64,000 bases of DNA from an uncultured Planctomycetota bacterium. GTDB lineage: Bacteria; Planctomycetota; Phycisphaerae; UBA1845; Fen-1342. The position numbers and the translations under genes were made by a program. Below are positions 1 to 8,129 of this stretch, piece by piece. The notes under the pieces were generated by a model, which was given only the letters and a program-made list of their open reading frames with translations, was not told where the DNA came from and did no database searches. The stretch is from contig CAADGL010000012.1 of assembly GCA_900696525.1 (NCBI GenBank), positions 186,001 to 250,000 of the forward strand. Direction: 5' to 3'. Position 1 is the first letter of the stretch; each line of letters starts with the position of its first letter.

Positions 1-738
1 CCAGCCGCCGACGACGGCCCCCGGCGCGAGCCACAGCCCCAGCCACAGCCCGTCGACCGGATCAAGGCCAAGCCCGGCCACCGCGAGGCTCTGAAAGCCA
101 ACCGCCGCGCCAGCCACGCCGATGATCATGGCGGTCGAGTTGGCGATCGCGTAGCGCACGCGCACGCCAAAGATATGCGATTGGGCCGGCACGGCCCACA
201 CGCCGCCCGCGACACCCAGCAGCCCGGCAATGACGCCCGCGGGCAAACCGACAATCAGCCCGAACCGCAGCCAGCGCGCCGCCGTCGGACAGCTCGATAC
301 GCGGCCGCCGTCACCGTTGGCCGACGGCGCCATGGTAGCCTGCAACGCGACGGCGGCGATCATGAACACGCCGAAAAGGCGCGCCAGCCAGTGCGTGTTC
401 TCCTTGCTGAACAGGCCGGCCAGGACGACCCCCGCGGCCACGCCGGCGATTCCGAGCGGGATGATCCCGCGCAGCATCGGCGCGACGATGGCCCGCGCCC
501 GCGCCTGGCGCATCGTCGCCGGAATCGACACGACGACCGAACTGGCCAGCGAGGCCAGCTTGTAAAGGTGCAGCGAGTCGGGACCATAGCGCGGGCCAAG
601 AATCAGCAGCAGCGCCGGAATCATGACCAGCCCGCCGCCGATCCCGAACATCCCGCCCAGCAGGCCCGCGAGCGCCCCAACCAATGGCAGCACCAGCAGC
701 GGTGCCAGGTCCGGAATCGAGATGGCCAGTGGTTCCAT
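1..738 (-). CDS. Sulfite exporter TauE/SafE family permease (C-terminus cut by window edge)
   Basis: Reading from an ATG at 738 gives 246 uninterrupted codons to the left edge, so the C-terminus is missing. The protein is strongly hydrophobic. It has two internally related glycine-rich motifs, GMFGIGGGLVMIP near residue 30 and GLLGVAGGVWAVP near residue 175, each at the start of a membrane helix bundle. That two-fold GxxGxGGG pattern is typical of TauE/SafE (PF01925) carriers, which move sulfite, sulfonates or other small organic anions across the inner membrane. The substrate cannot be told from sequence and no sulfur-metabolism gene is adjacent. It is divergent from the phosphatase gene at 849. 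Confidence 0.85.
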   Translation of the reverse strand, partial: MEPLAISIPDLAPLLVLPLVGALAGLLGGMFGIGGGLVMIPALLLILGPRYGPDSLHLYKLASLASSVVVSIPATMRQARARAIVAPMLRGIIPLGIAGVAAGVVLAGLFSKENTHWLARLFGVFMIAAVALQATMAPSANGDGGRVSSCPTAARWLRFGLIVGLPAGVIAGLLGVAGGVWAVPAQSHIFGVRVRYAIANSTAMIIGVAGAAVGFQSLAVAGLGLDPVDGLWLGLWLAPGAVVGGW

Positions 739-848
739 CGTTCTCGCCGGGCGAATAGGATAGGCGGACCGGCGCGGCCAGGCCGCTACGACGCAAGAGG
801 CGGATGATAGCCTGCCATCCAGGATCGCGTGTGCGGGGTTCCGGCGAG

Positions 849-1415
849 ATGGGAAACGACGTCAACCGACGACGGCTGGTGCTGATCCTGCTGGCGGCCG
901 CAAGCGTCGGTATCGGCGCCGGAGCGTGGGCATGGCGTTCGGCGGCGTATCCCAAGCGCTTCGCCGAGGTCGTGCCCGGCCGGCTTTATCGCAGCGGCGA
1001 ACTGGCCCCGCAGCAGCTTGAGCGCGTTGCCCGGGAGCACGGCGTGCGCACGGTGCTGTCGCTGCTCGATCCGAATGCTCCGCAGAGCGTGGCCGAGCGG
1101 GCGGCTGCGGAGCGCCTTGGATTGCGCTGGATCAACGTCCCGCTGCGGGGCGACGGCAGCAGCACGGACGCCGACCGCGACGTGATCCGCGACGTGATCC
1201 TTGATCCGGACTGTGGTCCGCTGCTGGTGCATTGCGCCGCGGGCGCGAACCGCACCGGGCTGGCGATCGCCATGTACCGCATCAACGCCGAGGGCTGGAC
1301 GGTCGAGCAGGCGCTGGCCGAGATGCGCCGCTTCGGATTCGACGACCTGCCGAAGCACCAGAACCTGCGCGACGCGCTGGCGGCAGAGGCCCAGCGCGCC
1401 GGCGCGGGGCCATAA
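849..1415 (+). CDS. Membrane-anchored dual-specificity/tyrosine phosphatase-like protein
   Basis: The 188-residue protein begins with a basic stretch and one hydrophobic helix (about residues 8-28), then a small phosphatase domain. The active-site loop HCAAGANRTG (about residues 130-139) is the CX5R P-loop of cysteine phosphatases: the cysteine is the nucleophile and the arginine binds phosphate. RLYRSGEL before the domain and an acidic segment near SSTDADRD fit the compact archetype. I start at 849 (MGNDVNRRR) rather than 804 because the extra 15 residues are not signal-like. It probably acts on the outer face of the membrane or as an anchored enzyme; phosphoprotein, phosphoinositide or nucleotide substrates are all possible. 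It converges on the sigma factor gene. Confidence 0.75.
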   Translation: MGNDVNRRRLVLILLAAASVGIGAGAWAWRSAAYPKRFAEVVPGRLYRSGELAPQQLERVAREHGVRTVLSLLDPNAPQSVAERAAAERLGLRWINVPLRGDGSSTDADRDVIRDVILDPDCGPLLVHCAAGANRTGLAIAMYRINAEGWTVEQALAEMRRFGFDDLPKHQNLRDALAAEAQRAGAGP

Positions 1416-1488
1416 CCCGAAGCAAGCGCCACGTCAGAGCCGGGCTGTCCCCGGCCCGGCACGGTCGGAGGCGAGCCCTTACCCGTGC

Positions 1489-2256
1489 TCAGGCCACCAT
1501 GTCGCAGGTGGTCGTGGCGAAGCGGTTGCGCAGGTGCTCGACGATCTCGGCGTGGCGCTGGCAGACGCGGGACTCGCTCACGCCGAGCACGGCGCCGATC
1601 TCCGACATCGTCAGTCGCTCGTAGTAGTAGAGGGTGATGATCAGACGGTCCTGTTCTTTCAATCCGCGCGTCAGGTAGTCGCGGATCAGTTCCCGTTCGG
1701 TGTGCTGGACCGGGCTCGGCCCGGGGTCGGGCGGCGCGGGCCAGCCGCCGCGGGCCTCGTCGTTGCGGTCCCCGTACGGCTCCAGCGGGACGCTGTGAGC
1801 GGCCAGGACGGTGCTGCGCATGCGGATGAACTTGTTGTAGGACAGCCCCATCTGCTGCGCCAGCTCGTGCGAGTTCGGCTGGCAGCCGCGCTCGGCCTGG
1901 TAGCGCTCTTCGGCGGCGTTGAGCGCCCGCTCGAATTTGCGACCGGAGCGGCCGAGCGGGTCGATCTCGCGCTGCCAGTCGCGGATCGCACCCACGATTC
2001 GCTGACGGCAATACGTCTCGAACTTCACGCCTCGCCCTGGGTCGAATGAGCTGACCGCCGAGATGAGGCCGTCGTAGCCGGCACTGGTGAGCTCGTCAGC
2101 GGACACGCGCGGCCAGAGACGACGGGCCATGATCTCGGAGATCTTGCGGACGAGCGGCATGTAGTGCTCTATCAAGCGGTTACGAACCTGATCTGAGCGG
2201 GTCCGTCGAAACTCTTTCCACTGGGCGGACAGGTCGTCCCTGACAGCGCGCTTCAT
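1489..2256 (-). CDS. RNA polymerase sigma factor, FliA/WhiG (sigma-28) type
   Basis: The 255-residue protein has sigma region 2 at about residues 25-95 (core-binding and -10 recognition, ending in FETYCRQRIVGAIRDWQRE), a short region 3 (LAQQMGLSYNKF) and region 4 near the C-terminus with a helix-turn-helix (LTMSEIGAVLGVSESRVCQ). The short region 2-3-4 layout without region 1.1 and the motif AIRDWQREIDPLGR place it in the FliA/WhiG group. No flagellar or chemotaxis genes are in the window, so a motility role is unproven. The start at 2256 has GGGAGC about ten bases upstream. A long AT-rich leader with a palindrome lies upstream, unlike the rest of this GC-rich region. Confidence 0.88.
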   Translation of the reverse strand: MKRAVRDDLSAQWKEFRRTRSDQVRNRLIEHYMPLVRKISEIMARRLWPRVSADELTSAGYDGLISAVSSFDPGRGVKFETYCRQRIVGAIRDWQREIDPLGRSGRKFERALNAAEERYQAERGCQPNSHELAQQMGLSYNKFIRMRSTVLAAHSVPLEPYGDRNDEARGGWPAPPDPGPSPVQHTERELIRDYLTRGLKEQDRLIITLYYYERLTMSEIGAVLGVSESRVCQRHAEIVEHLRNRFATTTCDMVA

Positions 2257-2326
2257 CTGATGTGCTCCCGTTCCTTGTGTGTCGGCGATTGCCGGTCTAA
2301 GAGGGCCCGAGCGGGCAACTTGCTAT

Positions 2327-2353
2327 ATTATCGAACCGGGTGGTCTCGATAAT
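2327..2353. promoter_or_regulatory. Inverted repeat in the AT-rich leader of the sigma factor gene
   Basis: ATTATCGA at 2327-2334 is matched by its exact reverse complement TCGATAAT at 2346-2353, with 11 bases between. On the minus strand the left arm merges into a GATAATATAG stretch that could be a -10 element, about 70 bases before the start codon at 2256. An operator for autoregulation is a reasonable guess. The whole 2257-2545 gap is conspicuously AT-rich for this genome. Confidence 0.45.
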
Positions 2354-2545
2354 TATCCAGTTTAACACATGAACGGCTGAGGTGGTAATGATTTTAGCGG
2401 ATTTCTGAGAAAATGGGAAAGATTTTCAGCTCACACTGAAGGGAAGAAGGGGGCGGCTCGGGGCCGCGCCAGCCGGAATAGCGGAAGATGTTAGTGTTTC
2501 TTGAATTCCGAACGATGTGCGACTAAGACTTTTGAAAAAAAAGCT

Positions 2546-4192
2546 TTACGGCCTGGTTGCCGCTTCGTACTCGCGCACATCGCAGAACAGGATCGGGCGC
2601 TTGTACTGCTCCGCCATTGACGATCGGCCCGAAATCAGAGCCTTATCCATTTTCTCAATCGCCCCCGGTTCGAGACGCTCGGATCCCAGTGCCATCAGGC
2701 GCCCTGAACGACGGCGATCCGCATACTCAATGTTAAAGTGGGAGATTGCGCCGTCCGCAGCCTCCCGAAACCCCGCCGGCAATTCAGCGTCGCTGCACAG
2801 CACATACCCCGGCGGGTCGGTCCACCGAGGAGCAACGACGAAATCGAATGGCGGCAGGCCAAATTGTTGACGGATCATCGTCACGGCCTCGACGACCTGA
2901 TTCTCGCTCAGCTTCTCCCCCGCAAGCGACGCGACGCGCCCGCCGCGGTAGAGGAACTCCAGCACGGGCGCATCGCCGACACGCCCCACGACCCGCACCA
3001 CGTCATCCAGCCGATATCGCAACAGCCCGCCCGCGTTACTGAGAACGACTGCGTAATCGCGCCCGGGAATGAGCTCTGCCGCCAACTGCGTTTCCGGCTG
3101 CGGCTGATCAAACCGCTCCACCGGAATGAACTCAAAAAACGCCGCTGTCACGTCCAGCACGCCGGCGGGCCGGTCGTCCTCCATCGGAATCGTCACGCGC
3201 CCTTCGCTCGCCAACAGGCCCAGGTCGCGCACCGGCAGCGGGCCATACCATGCCGCGAGGCGCTCGCGATAGTGCCCCATGCTCCCGCCGATCCAGCACG
3301 CCAGGAACGACAGCCGCCAGTAGTCGCGGGGCCGGAGGACGCCGTGCTCGGCCCGCAGCCGCTCCAGGCGGCGGGCGAGGTCCGGGTTGGGCCGCAGTCG
3401 CGCGGCCAGGGCCGGCCGCACCGCGCCAGCGCCCACGAGTTCGCGCGAGATCGCGCCCTCGCGCACGTCTCGGATGAGCCGCTCGCTCTCCTCGTCCGCC
3501 GTCTGCGCGATGCGAATCAGCGTGGCCGGGTTGGCCGTGACAGCGAAGGCAACGTCGCGCTCCACGCCGAGGCGGGCCAGCGCGTAGTACCGCCCGCGCG
3601 GCTCGGGAATCTCGGCGATCTCCGGCCGGCCTACGTAGAAACGCCTGACGATCGGCTTCTGAAGCCGCGCGAGCAGGCCGGTGATGGCGCCGATCGGTGT
3701 GCCGCCGGGCGCCCGCCGCTCGTCGAAGCGCCCGCTGCTCTGAAGAATGGCGCGCAGGATCGCGTCGGGATGATCGCTGAGCATCTTGAGCCCAAAGACG
3801 TTCCAGCCGCGGCGGTAGTCCTGGGCGAAGGTGTCCGTCACGGGAATGAGCTTCTGCCGCGCGGTCGTGCCGCTGGTGGTTGCGAGCATCAGCAGCCGCC
3901 GCCCGCGCGCCAGAAGCGCCCGCGGCTCGCCGGCGGCAAGCCGCTCGATGTAGGGTGCGAGGTCGTCGTAGCGCTGAAGCGGGACGGCGCGGCGGAGCTC
4001 GTCGGGCGTACGAACGCGGTGGAGGCTGAGGCGCCGGGCGAAGTCGCTTCCGTGGACGGCCTTCAGTGCTCGGGCCAGGGCGGCATCCTGGGCGGCGCGG
4101 GTGTTCTGCACGGAGCGGAGAAAGGCGGCCTGCACGCGCGCCGCGTGCCAGGCGGCCAGGCGAGCGGCACCATGCTCCAGCCAGCTTGCCAT
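2546..4192 (-). CDS. GH3 family acyl-adenylating enzyme
   Basis: The 548-residue protein has the hallmarks of the GH3 superfamily (PF03321): a nucleotide-binding loop TSGTTARQKLIPVT at about residue 110, the middle motif ASEGRVTIP near residue 325, YRLDDVVRVVG near 398, and FLYRGGRVASLAGEKLSE, where the C-terminal domain hinge begins. Plant GH3 enzymes adenylate auxin or jasmonate and join them to amino acids; bacterial members are mostly of unknown substrate. AGGAGG lies ten bases before the ATG. The gene follows the alpha/beta hydrolase with only 22 bases between, so the two are probably cotranscribed. The stop codon is followed on the minus strand by a run of eight T, a possible simple terminator. 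Confidence 0.88.
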   Translation of the reverse strand: MASWLEHGAARLAAWHAARVQAAFLRSVQNTRAAQDAALARALKAVHGSDFARRLSLHRVRTPDELRRAVPLQRYDDLAPYIERLAAGEPRALLARGRRLLMLATTSGTTARQKLIPVTDTFAQDYRRGWNVFGLKMLSDHPDAILRAILQSSGRFDERRAPGGTPIGAITGLLARLQKPIVRRFYVGRPEIAEIPEPRGRYYALARLGVERDVAFAVTANPATLIRIAQTADEESERLIRDVREGAISRELVGAGAVRPALAARLRPNPDLARRLERLRAEHGVLRPRDYWRLSFLACWIGGSMGHYRERLAAWYGPLPVRDLGLLASEGRVTIPMEDDRPAGVLDVTAAFFEFIPVERFDQPQPETQLAAELIPGRDYAVVLSNAGGLLRYRLDDVVRVVGRVGDAPVLEFLYRGGRVASLAGEKLSENQVVEAVTMIRQQFGLPPFDFVVAPRWTDPPGYVLCSDAELPAGFREAADGAISHFNIEYADRRRSGRLMALGSERLEPGAIEKMDKALISGRSSMAEQYKRPILFCDVREYEAATRP

Positions 4193-4214
4193 CGCCCGCC
4201 GACCTCCTCAACGC

Positions 4215-5261
4215 TCATGCGACCGTCTCGCTCAGCGCAACGGACGAGGGCTGGGCAGGCGCGGGCGGCAGCCGCGCTTCGGCCCGGCCAAGGTGCTGGT
4301 CGAAGAAGCGCACCGTGAGCTCGGCGTAGCGCTGTGGGTGGCGGATCGCCGCCTGGTTGTGCTTGGCTCCCGGCGCGATCCACAGGTACTTGGGCTGGCC
4401 GGCCAGCGCGTAGAGCTGGCGGCTTTGCTCCACCGGCAGGAAGGAGTCCTTCTCCCCGTGGATGAACAGGATCGGCCGGGGCTTGAGCCGGCGGATGACC
4501 TTGCGGACGCTGGGGAAGTTGCAGCGGAACTCGCGCCGGGCGAAGACCAGCATGCACCAGCGCAGGAAGCGCCAGAACAAGGGGTGATGGTTCTCATACA
4601 CCACGCGCACCGTCGCGAAGATGTACGCCCAGCGCTTCATGAAGTACTCGATCGTCCGATCCGTGCTGTACGCCCCGTCAGCCACAATCGCCCGGATCTC
4701 CGGGGTCTCGTCCGCCGCGAGGATCGCCGCACAGGCGCCCCGCGAGATGCCGAACAGGCCGACCTCGCGTGGCAGGCCCCGCTGCGCGAGCCACTCCAGC
4801 ACGAAGGCGATCGCACCGCGCATGTCGTGCAGGTCGCGGTCGGTGACCCATTGCCGCGGCGTATAGGCCGGGTCGGCCGCCGACTGTCCGTGCCCGCGGA
4901 AGTCGAAGGTAAACACGTCATAGCCGACGTCGCGCAGCGGCCGGCAATAGCGGGCGCACGAGTGCATGTCCGAGCAGAACTCGTGGGCGAAGATGATCAT
5001 CCCCTTGCGGGGGCTCCGTGGGTCGGCGCGGATGATCATCCCCGTCAGGCGCATCCCGTCGTAGGCCGGGAAATGCACGTACTCGCCGGTCAGACGGTCG
5101 TAATCCAGCGGGTTGCGCACCAGCGGGGGCCTGGTGGTGCGCATGATGTTGAGCGAGATGCGCACGTACTTGAGAATCACGAGCGCCGGCACGACGATCA
5201 GCATCACGGTGGTGAACGCGATCGCCACGATGGCCCAGTTGTGAACCAGTACGTCGAACAT
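4215..5261 (-). CDS. Membrane-anchored alpha/beta hydrolase
   Basis: The 348-residue protein starts with a hydrophobic helix (about residues 8-30), then an alpha/beta hydrolase fold. FDFRGHGQS is the usual strand-4/oxyanion region. GISRGA carries the nucleophilic serine in the GxSxG elbow. HGEKDSFLP supplies the acid, and the histidine in PGAKHNQ near the C-terminus completes the triad. This arrangement resembles the serine aminopeptidase/BEM46-like lipase-esterase group. The substrate is unknown. It is the first gene of a two-gene unit with the GH3 enzyme, which suggests that hydrolysis of an ester or amide and acyl re-activation may belong to one pathway (inference). Confidence 0.8.
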   Translation of the reverse strand: MFDVLVHNWAIVAIAFTTVMLIVVPALVILKYVRISLNIMRTTRPPLVRNPLDYDRLTGEYVHFPAYDGMRLTGMIIRADPRSPRKGMIIFAHEFCSDMHSCARYCRPLRDVGYDVFTFDFRGHGQSAADPAYTPRQWVTDRDLHDMRGAIAFVLEWLAQRGLPREVGLFGISRGACAAILAADETPEIRAIVADGAYSTDRTIEYFMKRWAYIFATVRVVYENHHPLFWRFLRWCMLVFARREFRCNFPSVRKVIRRLKPRPILFIHGEKDSFLPVEQSRQLYALAGQPKYLWIAPGAKHNQAAIRHPQRYAELTVRFFDQHLGRAEARLPPAPAQPSSVALSETVA

Positions 5262-5404
5262 CCGGCCCGCGTCCTGTGATCGATGGGCGGCCGCCGCCCT
5301 CAGCGGCGCGGACGACTCCGCGCGTGTCGCCGCATTTTGGAATCGTATCCTTCAGGCCATCGCGCTCCAAGCGCGGCCGGCGCCGCGCCCTCACGCACGG
5401 TCGC

Positions 5405-6274
5405 TCAGGGCGGCGCGGGCGCGTCCTCCTCGCTGGCAATCGGCATCTCGTAGCGCCGGTCGCCGGCCGTGATGGCCTTCGGCAGATCGCGGTTCAGCAC
5501 GGTCGTCAGGTATTCCGGCTTGAGAATGCCTCCGGACATGATCATCCGCACGCCTTCCTCGACCGTCCAGTTCATCTCGCTGATCTCGCCGCGCTTCAGC
5601 ACCTGGAGGAACCCGGTCGTGGGGTTGGGCGTGGTCGGGATGAAGACCGAGACCAGGTCCTCGCCGCTGACGGAGTCGCGGAACGTGTTCGTGACGAAGC
5701 CCACCGCCCGCATGCGCGCGTCCGGGAACGGGATCAGCGCCACGCGCTGGAAGTTCTTCTGCGTGTCGCCGCTGAAGCTCGCCAGGATCTGCTTGAGCGC
5801 CCGGTACACCGTCTTGATCAGCGGCAGGCGCTCCAGCAGGTTCTCGAAGAAGTTGATCAGCCGGCGGCCGATCATGTTCGCGGCCAGCAGCCCGACAAAG
5901 TACAGCAGGAACACCGTCAGCAGCACGGCCAGCAGCGGCACCGCCCATTGCACGCCCCACGGCAGGAACTGCATGAACTGATCGCCCGTCGGGGTGAGGC
6001 CCAGCTCCGACAGCTTCGCCTGAAGCGCGTGCCAGTTCTCGAAGTCGAAGCCCCAGGCCTTCAGGAACGGGTCGCCCAGCGGCGGCCGCAGCATCAGCAC
6101 GATCAGCCACTGCGAGGTGTCGCGCATCAGCACGAAGATGAACGACACCACCAGGTAGGTGATGTAGACCGGGAGCACCGTCAACAGGCCCGCCGAGACC
6201 CGCGTGCGCAGCAGCGTCTTCAGGCCGGTCAGAGGGGGGCGCGGCGGCGATTCCGTCGGGTTGGGGGCGGTCAT
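5405..6274 (-). CDS. DUF502 family membrane protein
   Basis: The 289-residue protein has two membrane spans in the first half (TVLPVYITYLVVSFIFVL, and a second around LLAVLLTVFLLYFVGLL). A soluble region follows with the DUF502 signature: LIKTVYRALKQI, ALIPFPDARMRAVGFVT, a VFIPTTPNPTTGFL stretch, and a C-terminal MIMSGGIL segment. Function of DUF502 proteins is not established in bacteria. I place the start at 6274 because AGGAGCT sits just upstream; an in-frame ATG at 6316 lacks such a site. The C-terminus ends in an acidic tail with APAPP. It lies downstream of rplK on the same strand, where rplA would usually be. Confidence 0.85.
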   Translation of the reverse strand: MTAPNPTESPPRPPLTGLKTLLRTRVSAGLLTVLPVYITYLVVSFIFVLMRDTSQWLIVLMLRPPLGDPFLKAWGFDFENWHALQAKLSELGLTPTGDQFMQFLPWGVQWAVPLLAVLLTVFLLYFVGLLAANMIGRRLINFFENLLERLPLIKTVYRALKQILASFSGDTQKNFQRVALIPFPDARMRAVGFVTNTFRDSVSGEDLVSVFIPTTPNPTTGFLQVLKRGEISEMNWTVEEGVRMIMSGGILKPEYLTTVLNRDLPKAITAGDRRYEMPIASEEDAPAPP

Positions 6275-6505
6275 CGGCGTAGCTCCTGGATGCGCGCGTC
6301 CGGACCGACCCTCCACGGCCCGGCCCGAACGCTCAAAATACCCGCGCCGGCGCGCGGCGCAAAGCGCGCGGCGCCGCGCGGGCGCACTCGAGCGCCCGCG
6401 GGGCGCGGCGCGTCGAGGGAGTGCCGACCGGGTAATGGGGAGACGCGCGCGAGCCGCCTGGGCGCCAGGCCGCCGGCGCGAGCGCGGGGCGCTGAGCCGG
6501 CTGGA

Positions 6506-6955
6506 TCAGTCGACGACGTCGATGCCCATGGATCGCGCGGTGCCCATGATGATCTTCTCGGCGCCTTCCAGGTCGAAGGCGTTGAGGTCGTTCATCTTGG
6601 TTTCGGCGATCTTGCGCACGTCGGCGCGCGTCACGCGGCCGACTTTGTTGCGGTTGGGCACGCCGGAGCCCTTCTCGACGATGGCGGCGGCCGGATCGGT
6701 CGGCTTGGCGTGCCTGACCAGCAGGGCCGAGGCCGGCGGGCTCTTGACGATGAACTCGAAGCTTTTGTCCTTGTAGACGGTGATCTCGGCCGGGCAGACC
6801 ATGCCGTCCATGTGCCGCGTCCGCTCGTTGAATTGCGAGACGAACTGGCCGATGTTCACGCCGTGCTGACCGAGCGCGGGACCGATGGGCGGGGCCGGAG
6901 TGGCCTTTCCGCCAGGGGCCTGAACCTTGATCTTTGCAATAACTTGCTTTGCCAT
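6506..6955 (-). CDS. rplK: 50S ribosomal protein L11
   Basis: The 149-residue protein is full length for L11. The N-terminal domain has [20 protein letters not shown], the proline pair that binds thiostrepton-class antibiotics, followed by [14 protein letters not shown]. The C-terminal rRNA-binding domain ends in [20 protein letters not shown]. It binds the GTPase-associated centre of 23S rRNA and is needed for factor-dependent GTP hydrolysis and stringent-response sensing. Its ATG is only three bases from the stop of the small ORF upstream, with no clear Shine-Dalgarno of its own, so it may rely on translational coupling. rplA, its usual partner, is not downstream. Confidence 0.98.
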   Translation of the reverse strand: MAKQVIAKIKVQAPGGKATPAPPIGPALGQHGVNIGQFVSQFNERTRHMDGMVCPAEITVYKDKSFEFIVKSPPASALLVRHAKPTDPAAAIVEKGSGVPNRNKVGRVTRADVRKIAETKMNDLNAFDLEGAEKIIMGTARSMGIDVVD

Positions 6956-6958
6956 GGG

Positions 6959-7168
6959 CTATTTCGAAACCAGGTTGATGGTGACATCCTTGGGTTCACG
7001 CACATCCGACCACTTCAGATCCTGACGCGGACACACGGACAGGTCAAACGAAAAGCCTGGATTGCCTGGGGCGTCGGGGTCTCGACGCTCCACCTGGCAC
7101 CCGACCGGTTCTGACCCATCTACTGACATCAACCGCATGCCGCCACTCCATTGTTCGAGAAAAGTCAA
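6959..7168 (-). CDS. Small hypothetical ORF between the Cys-rich ORF and rplK
   Basis: About 69 codons end in KDVTINLVSK with a stop three bases before rplK. Two starts are possible. A TTG at 7168 overlaps the TGA of the upstream ORF (TTGA), and an ATG at 7138 (MRLMSVDG) lacks a clear ribosome site. The tight junctions on both sides argue that it is translated, by coupling. Alternatively it is the C-terminal half of the upstream secreted protein, separated by a frameshift, since the two frames overlap with no gap. I recognise no family. Two cysteines (GCQVERR, LSVCPRQD) continue the Cys-rich character of the upstream product. Confidence 0.45.
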   Translation of the reverse strand: MTFLEQWSGGMRLMSVDGSEPVGCQVERRDPDAPGNPGFSFDLSVCPRQDLKWSDVREPKDVTINLVSK

Positions 7169-7500
7169 GTGAGAATGATATCGCACATATCGCTGCACTC
7201 GTCCGCGTCCGGCCATATCAGGCCGATGCACGGTCTGAACGAGACGCAACAACCGCACGCACACACCGTAACCGGATCACGCGAGCTGGCGTCTACCTGA
7301 ATGCAGATGCTGACGCCACATTTGAAAGTGATGCATCCTTCGCGGTGACCATTCACAACGTCGCCGATCTCAATCTTGGGATTCTGCGTGTAGCACGGCG
7401 TGTTTGGGTCTGCCGGTACCCCGCATGGGCCCACGTCGCTGAGCAGGACTGCCGGAAACACCAGCGCGACAACCGTAAGAACGGCCACAGACTTCAACAT
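7165..7500 (-). CDS. Small exported cysteine-rich protein inserted between nusG and rplK
   Basis: The 111-residue product begins MLKSVAVLTVVALVFPAVLL, a convincing signal peptide. About a dozen cysteines follow, including the CACGCC cluster, in a mature part of about 90 residues. GGGAGGA lies six bases before the ATG, and nusG stops only 14 bases upstream, so it is in the transcription unit of nusG and rplK. No family is recognised. Many disulfides and a signal peptide suggest a periplasmic or surface protein. A secreted protein in this position is unexpected, because nusG and rplK are normally adjacent. Confidence 0.7.
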   Translation of the reverse strand: MLKSVAVLTVVALVFPAVLLSDVGPCGVPADPNTPCYTQNPKIEIGDVVNGHREGCITFKCGVSICIQVDASSRDPVTVCACGCCVSFRPCIGLIWPDADECSDMCDIILT

Positions 7501-7514
7501 GACTGTCCTCCCAA

Positions 7515-8129
7515 CTAGATCGCCTCGACCTGCCAGTACTCGATCTCGATCGGGGTCGCCCGGCCGAAGATCGTGACGATCACACGCACCGTGCCTTTCT
7601 GGGTGTTGATCTCGTCGACGGCGCCCTCGAAGTTCTCGAACGGCCCCTCGCGCACCTTGACCTTGTCGCCCTTCTTGAAGCTGAGGTTGGCCAGCGTGGG
7701 CGTCTCATCGGGCTTGATGGCGCTGGCCAGCATCTTCTCGACGTCGTGCATCGGCATCGGCGAGGGCTTGCCGCCGGAGCCGATGAAGTCGCCGACGCCG
7801 CTGGTCTCCTTGATCATGAACCAGACGTTCTCGGGGATGGTGCCGTCCGATTCGGTGGCCATCTCGACGAAGACGTAGCCGGGATAGAGCTTGCGCTCGT
7901 AGATCCGGGCCGCCCCGCCCTTGACCCGCTTCTCCTTCTGCGTCGGCACGAGGATGCGCCCGACCCGGCTCTCGAGCTGCTCGATCTTCACCTTGCGGTC
8001 GAGCGCGTCGCGCACCTGGTCCTCGCGGTTGCTGGCCACGCGCAGCACGTACCAGCCCATTCCGGGCCGGACCAGCGGCTCTTCTTCGCGCCCGCCGGCG
8101 GCGTCGGGTTTGTCGGTAGCCACGCTCAT
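7515..8129 (-). CDS. nusG: Transcription termination/antitermination factor NusG
   Basis: The 204-residue protein has an N-terminal extension of about 25 residues. The NGN domain follows (GMGWYVLRVASNREDQ; RKLYPGYVFVEM, which contacts the RNA polymerase clamp). The C-terminal KOW domain is FKKGDKVKVREGPFENFEG with TIFGRATPIEIEYWQVE. It binds RNA polymerase, suppresses pausing and links it to Rho or to the ribosome. A short insertion of charged and glycine-rich residues (SGGKPSPMP) between the two domains is typical of this position. The start overlaps the stop of secE (ATGA), so the two are translationally coupled. Confidence 0.97.
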   Translation of the reverse strand: MSVATDKPDAAGGREEEPLVRPGMGWYVLRVASNREDQVRDALDRKVKIEQLESRVGRILVPTQKEKRVKGGAARIYERKLYPGYVFVEMATESDGTIPENVWFMIKETSGVGDFIGSGGKPSPMPMHDVEKMLASAIKPDETPTLANLSFKKGDKVKVREGPFENFEGAVDEINTQKGTVRVIVTIFGRATPIEIEYWQVEAI

